A DNA stretch of 64,000 nucleotides, taken from assembly GCA_029974035.1 (NCBI GenBank), contig JARKQG010000135.1, forward strand, positions 1-64,000, written 5' to 3'. Numbering within the stretch: position 1 is the first letter of the stretch; every line of letters begins with the position of its first letter. The notes beneath the pieces are model-generated. The model searched no databases. It was given only the letters and a program-made list of their open reading frames with translations, and was not told the origin of the DNA. The position numbers and the translations under genes were made by a program. This document shows, in pieces, positions 60,530-64,000 of this stretch. The DNA comes from Eubacteriales bacterium. GTDB taxonomy: Bacteria; Bacillota_A; Clostridia; Christensenellales; Aristaeellaceae.

Positions 60530-61774
60530 ATGACATCCAGAGAGAGGGTTCTTGCGGCCATCGCCCACAGGGAACCGGATAGGGTGCCGCTGGACATCGG
60601 CGCCACGCCCAGCTCCGGCATTTCGGCCATCGCCTATGAAAGGCTGATCCGTCATCTTGACCTGCCCGGCGCGCGCACGCTGGTGTACGACGTGGTACAG
60701 CAGGTGGCGCAGCCCGAGGAGGCGGTGCTGGACATGTTTGGCGCGGACGTACTGGACGTCGGCCGCGCGTTCAACGACCGGCCGGGGGACTGGTATCCGG
60801 TTACGCTGCCCACGGGGCAGCGGGTGTACTGGCCCGATTGGTTCCACCCGGAGGCGGCGGGCGGCCGGCTGGAATATCGGGATGAGCAGGGCGCGCTGAT
60901 TGCCACCATGCCCGAGGGCGCCACATTCTTCGACCAGGCGGTGTTTCCCTACCTGGACGGCTATCCGGACGATTATTCCGGCCTCGACCGCGCGATGGGC
61001 AAGGTGCTGTGGCAGAAGCTGGCCCACAGCCCCTGGGACCATGCGGGGGAGGGGGACTTCTGGGGGAAGCTGCGGGAAAAAGCGCTGAAAATGCGCGCCC
61101 AAAGCGACCGGGCGCTGATGATCGTCTGCGGCTGCAACCTGTTTGAATGGGGCACGTTTCTCCGGCGCATCGACAACTTTCTGATGGACCTTCTGGAGGA
61201 ACCGGAGCAGGTGGAGGCGCTGCTCGACGCGCTGATGGAGCGCCACCTGGCGACGCTGGAAAAGGTGTGCGCCGCGGTGGGAGACGTGTGCGACATCCTG
61301 CGCTTTGGCGACGACCTGGGGATGAATACCGGGCCGTTCATGTCCCCGTCCACCTACCGGGCGATTTTCAAGCCGCGCCACAAGATGCTGTGCGACTACG
61401 TACACCGGCACAGCGGCATGAAGACGTTTCTGCACTCCTGCGGCTCGATCTACCGGCTGATGCCCGATCTGATTGAGGCGGGCTACGACGTGATCAACCC
61501 GGTGCAGACCGTCACCCAGGACATGGAGCCGGAGCGGCTCAAGCGGGAATTCGGTCGGGACATCACCTTCTGGGGCGGCGGCATGAACACCCGCGCCGTG
61601 CTCAACCACGCCGCGCCGCGGGACGTGTACGACTACGCGCGCCGCATGATCGACATCTTTGCGCCGGGCGGCGGGTTTGTGTTCAACCAGGAGCACAACG
61701 TGATGCCCGACGTGCCGCCGGAAAACCTGGTTGCGATGTACCGGGCGGTGGCGGGGCGGCCGTTTTCCGGCTGA
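60530..61774 (+). CDS. Uroporphyrinogen decarboxylase family protein (corrinoid methyltransferase-like)
   Basis: The 414-residue protein begins TSRERVLAAIAHREPDRVPLD, as do MtaA/MtbA-like members of the UroD family, and has MKTFLHSCGSI (zinc-type His and Cys) and TFWGGGMNTRAVL. No haem genes are near, so a role in haem synthesis is unlikely; relatives transfer methyl groups to or from corrinoid proteins or demethylate substrates. A B12 importer 3 kb away fits that idea but is not proof. GGGAGG lies 7 bases before the ATG at 60530. Confidence 0.85.
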   Translation: MTSRERVLAAIAHREPDRVPLDIGATPSSGISAIAYERLIRHLDLPGARTLVYDVVQQVAQPEEAVLDMFGADVLDVGRAFNDRPGDWYPVTLPTGQRVYWPDWFHPEAAGGRLEYRDEQGALIATMPEGATFFDQAVFPYLDGYPDDYSGLDRAMGKVLWQKLAHSPWDHAGEGDFWGKLREKALKMRAQSDRALMIVCGCNLFEWGTFLRRIDNFLMDLLEEPEQVEALLDALMERHLATLEKVCAAVGDVCDILRFGDDLGMNTGPFMSPSTYRAIFKPRHKMLCDYVHRHSGMKTFLHSCGSIYRLMPDLIEAGYDVINPVQTVTQDMEPERLKREFGRDITFWGGGMNTRAVLNHAAPRDVYDYARRMIDIFAPGGGFVFNQEHNVMPDVPPENLVAMYRAVAGRPFSG

Positions 61775-61799
61775 CGGGCGTGCGGGGGACCGCCCGGAG

Positions 61800-62591
61800 T
61801 CATTGGCTTCGGACGGCGTAGGGCAGGCACACGGGCACATTCAGCACCGGATGGGGAATGACGGCCGCCTCCACGTCGAAAACGTCCCGAAGGTTCCGGG
61901 GCGTGATGACCGCCTCGGGCGTTCCGCGGCTGTGGATGGCGCCGTCCTTGATCGCGACCAGACAGTCGGAAAACATGATCGCATGATTCAGGTCATGGAG
62001 CACCATGACGATGGTCACCCCCTGCTCCAAATTGAGCCCGCGGAGCAGATGCAAAAGCTCCAGCTGGTGGGAGATGTCCAGATAGGTGGTGGGTTCGTCC
62101 AAAAACAGGATGCCCGTTTTCTGCGCCAGCGCCATCGCGATCCAGGCCCGCTGGCGCTGCCCGCCGGAGAGCTGGTCCATCTCCCGGTCCTTCAGCGCCG
62201 TCGTGGCCGTGCAGTCCAGCGCCCATCGGACGATTCCCCGGTCCGCCTCGGTCAGCCCAGAAAGCCGGGTGCGATGGGGAAAGCGGCCGTATTCCACCAA
62301 TTCGCCCACCGTAATGCCGCCCGGCGTCTGCGCGCCCTGGGGCAGCAGCGCCAGTTTTTGCGCCACCAGCCTTGTCGGCATGTCATGAATGGACCGCCCC
62401 TCCAGATACACCGCGCCGCTGGAGGGTGCGATCAGACGGGACATGGTTTTGAGCAGCGTGGATTTGCCGGAACCGTTGGCCCCGATCAGCGTGGTGATCT
62501 TTCCCGAGGGAATCTCCAGATCGATATCCCGAAAAACGGGAAGGCCGTCATAGCCGGCCGAAAGCCCCTTGGTCGTCATACAGGATTGCAC
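61800..62591 (-). CDS. FecE-type ABC transporter ATP-binding protein
   Basis: The 263-residue ATPase has Walker A GANGSGKST, the LSGGQRQRAWIAMALAQ signature, Walker B ILFLDEPTTYLD and the H-loop VLHDLNHA, as in ferric siderophore importers (FecE/FhuC). AAGGAG 9 bases before the GTG at 62591 favours that start over the ATG at 62579. Two FecCD permeases lie upstream in the same unit. Confidence 0.92.
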   Translation of the reverse strand: MQSCMTTKGLSAGYDGLPVFRDIDLEIPSGKITTLIGANGSGKSTLLKTMSRLIAPSSGAVYLEGRSIHDMPTRLVAQKLALLPQGAQTPGGITVGELVEYGRFPHRTRLSGLTEADRGIVRWALDCTATTALKDREMDQLSGGQRQRAWIAMALAQKTGILFLDEPTTYLDISHQLELLHLLRGLNLEQGVTIVMVLHDLNHAIMFSDCLVAIKDGAIHSRGTPEAVITPRNLRDVFDVEAAVIPHPVLNVPVCLPYAVRSQ

Positions 62592-62605
62592 GTGCTTCGT
62601 CTCCT

Positions 62606-63604
62606 TTACGCCTGCCTGCTGAGCAGCCGGAGAAAGTAGGGCGCGGCCAGGACCGAGATCACGATCCCGACCGGTATTTCGATGGGCTGGAAGGCTGTTC
62701 GTCCCAGCGTGTCGGCGAGCAGCAGCGTGAGCCCTCCGGTCAGCATGGAGGCGGGCAGGAGCATGCGGTGCCGTCCTCCGACAAACCGCCTCGCCATGTG
62801 CGGAGCCACCAGCCCCACAAAGCCGATTCCTCCGCTGACCGAAATGCAGCTGGCCGCCAGGGCCACCGCGGCGATCAGCAGAACCCGCCGTTCCCGTTCC
62901 ACCCGGACCCCCAGCGCAAGGGCGGCTTCTTCCCCCAGGAGGAGGAGATCCAGCACCTTCGCCTTGGCGAGCAGCAGCGGAATCAGCACCGCAAGGTAGG
63001 GCGCGAGCGCGCGGACCTGATGCCAGCTCGTGCCCCAGAGATTGCCCGCCAGCCACCGCGCCACGAGCTGGTGGCTGCTGTTTTCCATGTCAGAGGCCAT
63101 GATCAGCATCAGCGCCGAAAAACCCGCCGAAACGCCAATGCCGCCCAGCAGCAGATGGGCCGGCCGGATCTTTCCGCCGCGCCTGGCAAAGCCGTACAAA
63201 AGGGCGGCCGCCAATAGGCCCCCCGCCATCGCAAACAGCGGCTGGTACAGCATGGCATCGATATGAAGGGCGGGGAAGAGCGTCAGCATCAGCATGGCGG
63301 CAAACCCCGCGCCGGCGTTGATGCCCAAAATGCCCGGCTCCGCCAGCGGGTTTCCCGTCACCGCCTGGAGGGTGCACCCGGACAGGGCCAGCCCCATTCC
63401 GCACAGGACGGCAAGGAAAATGCGCGGCAGCCGGATCGAAATCAGAATGACCGAAGCGTCCGGACTCCGGGGATGGATGAGGCTCAAAAGCATCTGCGCG
63501 CGGGGAATGGCCGCATAGCCGCTGTTGATGGACAGCAGCGCCGCCGCCGCCAGGGCGGGAAGCAAAAGCCACAGGAACATTTTTTGCCGGCGTTCTCTTT
63601 TCAC
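62606..63604 (-). CDS. FecCD-family ABC transporter permease
   Basis: The 332-residue permease has about nine to ten membrane segments and the blocks LPRIFLAVLCGMGLALSGCTLQAVTGNPLAEPGILGINAGAG and GFVGLVAPHMARRFVGGRHR. It forms a heterodimer with the permease encoded just upstream. The start is GTG with AAAGGGGG upstream, overlapping the previous stop (GTGA). Confidence 0.92.
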   Translation of the reverse strand: MKRERRQKMFLWLLLPALAAAALLSINSGYAAIPRAQMLLSLIHPRSPDASVILISIRLPRIFLAVLCGMGLALSGCTLQAVTGNPLAEPGILGINAGAGFAAMLMLTLFPALHIDAMLYQPLFAMAGGLLAAALLYGFARRGGKIRPAHLLLGGIGVSAGFSALMLIMASDMENSSHQLVARWLAGNLWGTSWHQVRALAPYLAVLIPLLLAKAKVLDLLLLGEEAALALGVRVERERRVLLIAAVALAASCISVSGGIGFVGLVAPHMARRFVGGRHRMLLPASMLTGGLTLLLADTLGRTAFQPIEIPVGIVISVLAAPYFLRLLSRQA

Positions 63605-64000
63605 GGCGCCGCCCCCTTTCTCCGGCGCGCCAGCGCCAGAAAGGCGGGGACGCCGATGGCGGACACCAGCGCGCCCACCGGCGTGTCAAAGGGCGCGTTC
63701 ATCGTGCGGGCCGCGACGTCGGCCAGCACCAGCAGGATGGCGCCCAACAGGGCGGAGACCGGCAGGAGCCTGCGGTAGTCCTCGCCCGTCAGGAAGCGGG
63801 CAATGTGCGGCACGATGAGCCCCAGAAACGAAATGCCGCCCACCAGCGAAACGCTGGCACCCGCCAGGATCAGCACGACCCCGATGCCGGTCAGCCGGAG
63901 CGCGCGCACGTTGACGCCGAGCCCCGCGGCGCTTTCTTCGCCCAGCGCCAGCACCGAAAGGCGTCCCGACAGGGCGAGGCCGACGATGCCGGCGCCGGCG
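63601..64000 (-). CDS. FecCD-family ABC transporter permease, C-terminal part
   Basis: The frame is open from the window edge to the stop at 63601-63603, giving the last 132 or so residues. They include GEESAAGLGVNVRALRLTG, GGISFLGLIVPHIARFLTGEDYR and PVGALVSAIGVPAFLALARR, the C-terminal half of a FecCD permease. The N-terminal part, a binding protein and any regulator lie beyond the window. Substrate is probably a ferric siderophore or haem, judged only from family. Confidence 0.9.
   Translation of the reverse strand, partial: AGAGIVGLALSGRLSVLALGEESAAGLGVNVRALRLTGIGVVLILAGASVSLVGGISFLGLIVPHIARFLTGEDYRRLLPVSALLGAILLVLADVAARTMNAPFDTPVGALVSAIGVPAFLALARRRKGAAP

Overview
The window reads as one chromosomal stretch of a high-GC Firmicute, most likely a member of Clostridia. 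Reasons: a Streptococcus/Clostridium-type fabT-fabH-acpP-fabK-fabD-fabG-fabF-accB-fabZ-accC-accD-accA operon, the ylxM-ffh-rpsP-khpA-rimM-trmD-rplS-rbgA-rnhB order, dprA-topA-trmFO-hslVU, an Rnf-type membrane redox locus, a Gram-positive LexA box, and purine-rich Shine-Dalgarno sites almost everywhere. The high GC creates many long antisense open frames, which were discarded. I place it no more precisely than Clostridia (a Christensenellales-like gut lineage is only a guess).

Layout. 1-141: tail of a transposase gene and the probable insertion-sequence end. 586-3771: a four-domain sulfur-transfer flavoprotein divergent from a Crp/Fnr regulator. 3770-3932: long imperfect palindrome. 3930-5633: thioredoxin, a HAD phosphatase and thiamine pyrophosphokinase. 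5737-16020: the complete type II fatty-acid synthesis/acetyl-CoA carboxylase operon, driven by a consensus promoter with a palindromic operator at the head of a MarR/FabT gene, and ending in a translationally coupled DegV/FakB-type fatty-acid binding protein. 16140-22796: NusG_II protein, Gx transporter, ApbE, RnfG-, RnfC-, RnfD-, RnfE- and RnfA-like proteins, and an FAD synthetase, with no RnfB. 22833-28002: LCP protein, VOC protein, a paired DNA-repair locus (DUF4130 protein + radical SAM/HhH protein) under two LexA boxes, and a Rieske flavoprotein.

28108-33276: galactose-type ABC importer (mglBAC) plus aldose epimerase. 33416-39394: translation and SRP operon. 39477-43385: a giant two-module GT-C glycosyltransferase. 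43404-51362: comM, dprA, topA, trmFO, hslV, hslU. 51504-54614: HdeD-like protein, pyrimidine nucleoside phosphorylase, Y-family polymerase. 54628-57590: vitamin B12 importer under a cobalamin riboswitch. 57618-61774: FlK-like thioesterase, BirA, M18 aminopeptidase, a UroD-family protein. 61800-64000: a second iron/B12-type importer that runs off the window.

The most unusual observation is the Rnf-like locus. Its RnfA homologue lacks both cysteines and its RnfE homologue lacks one of the two cysteines that hold the membrane [2Fe-2S] cluster in Rnf/NQR. RnfB, the ferredoxin-side subunit, is missing, while both covalent-FMN subunits, the flavin transferase ApbE and a stand-alone FAD synthetase are present. 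This suggests a flavinylated membrane redox machine with an altered electron path rather than a standard ferredoxin:NAD oxidoreductase.
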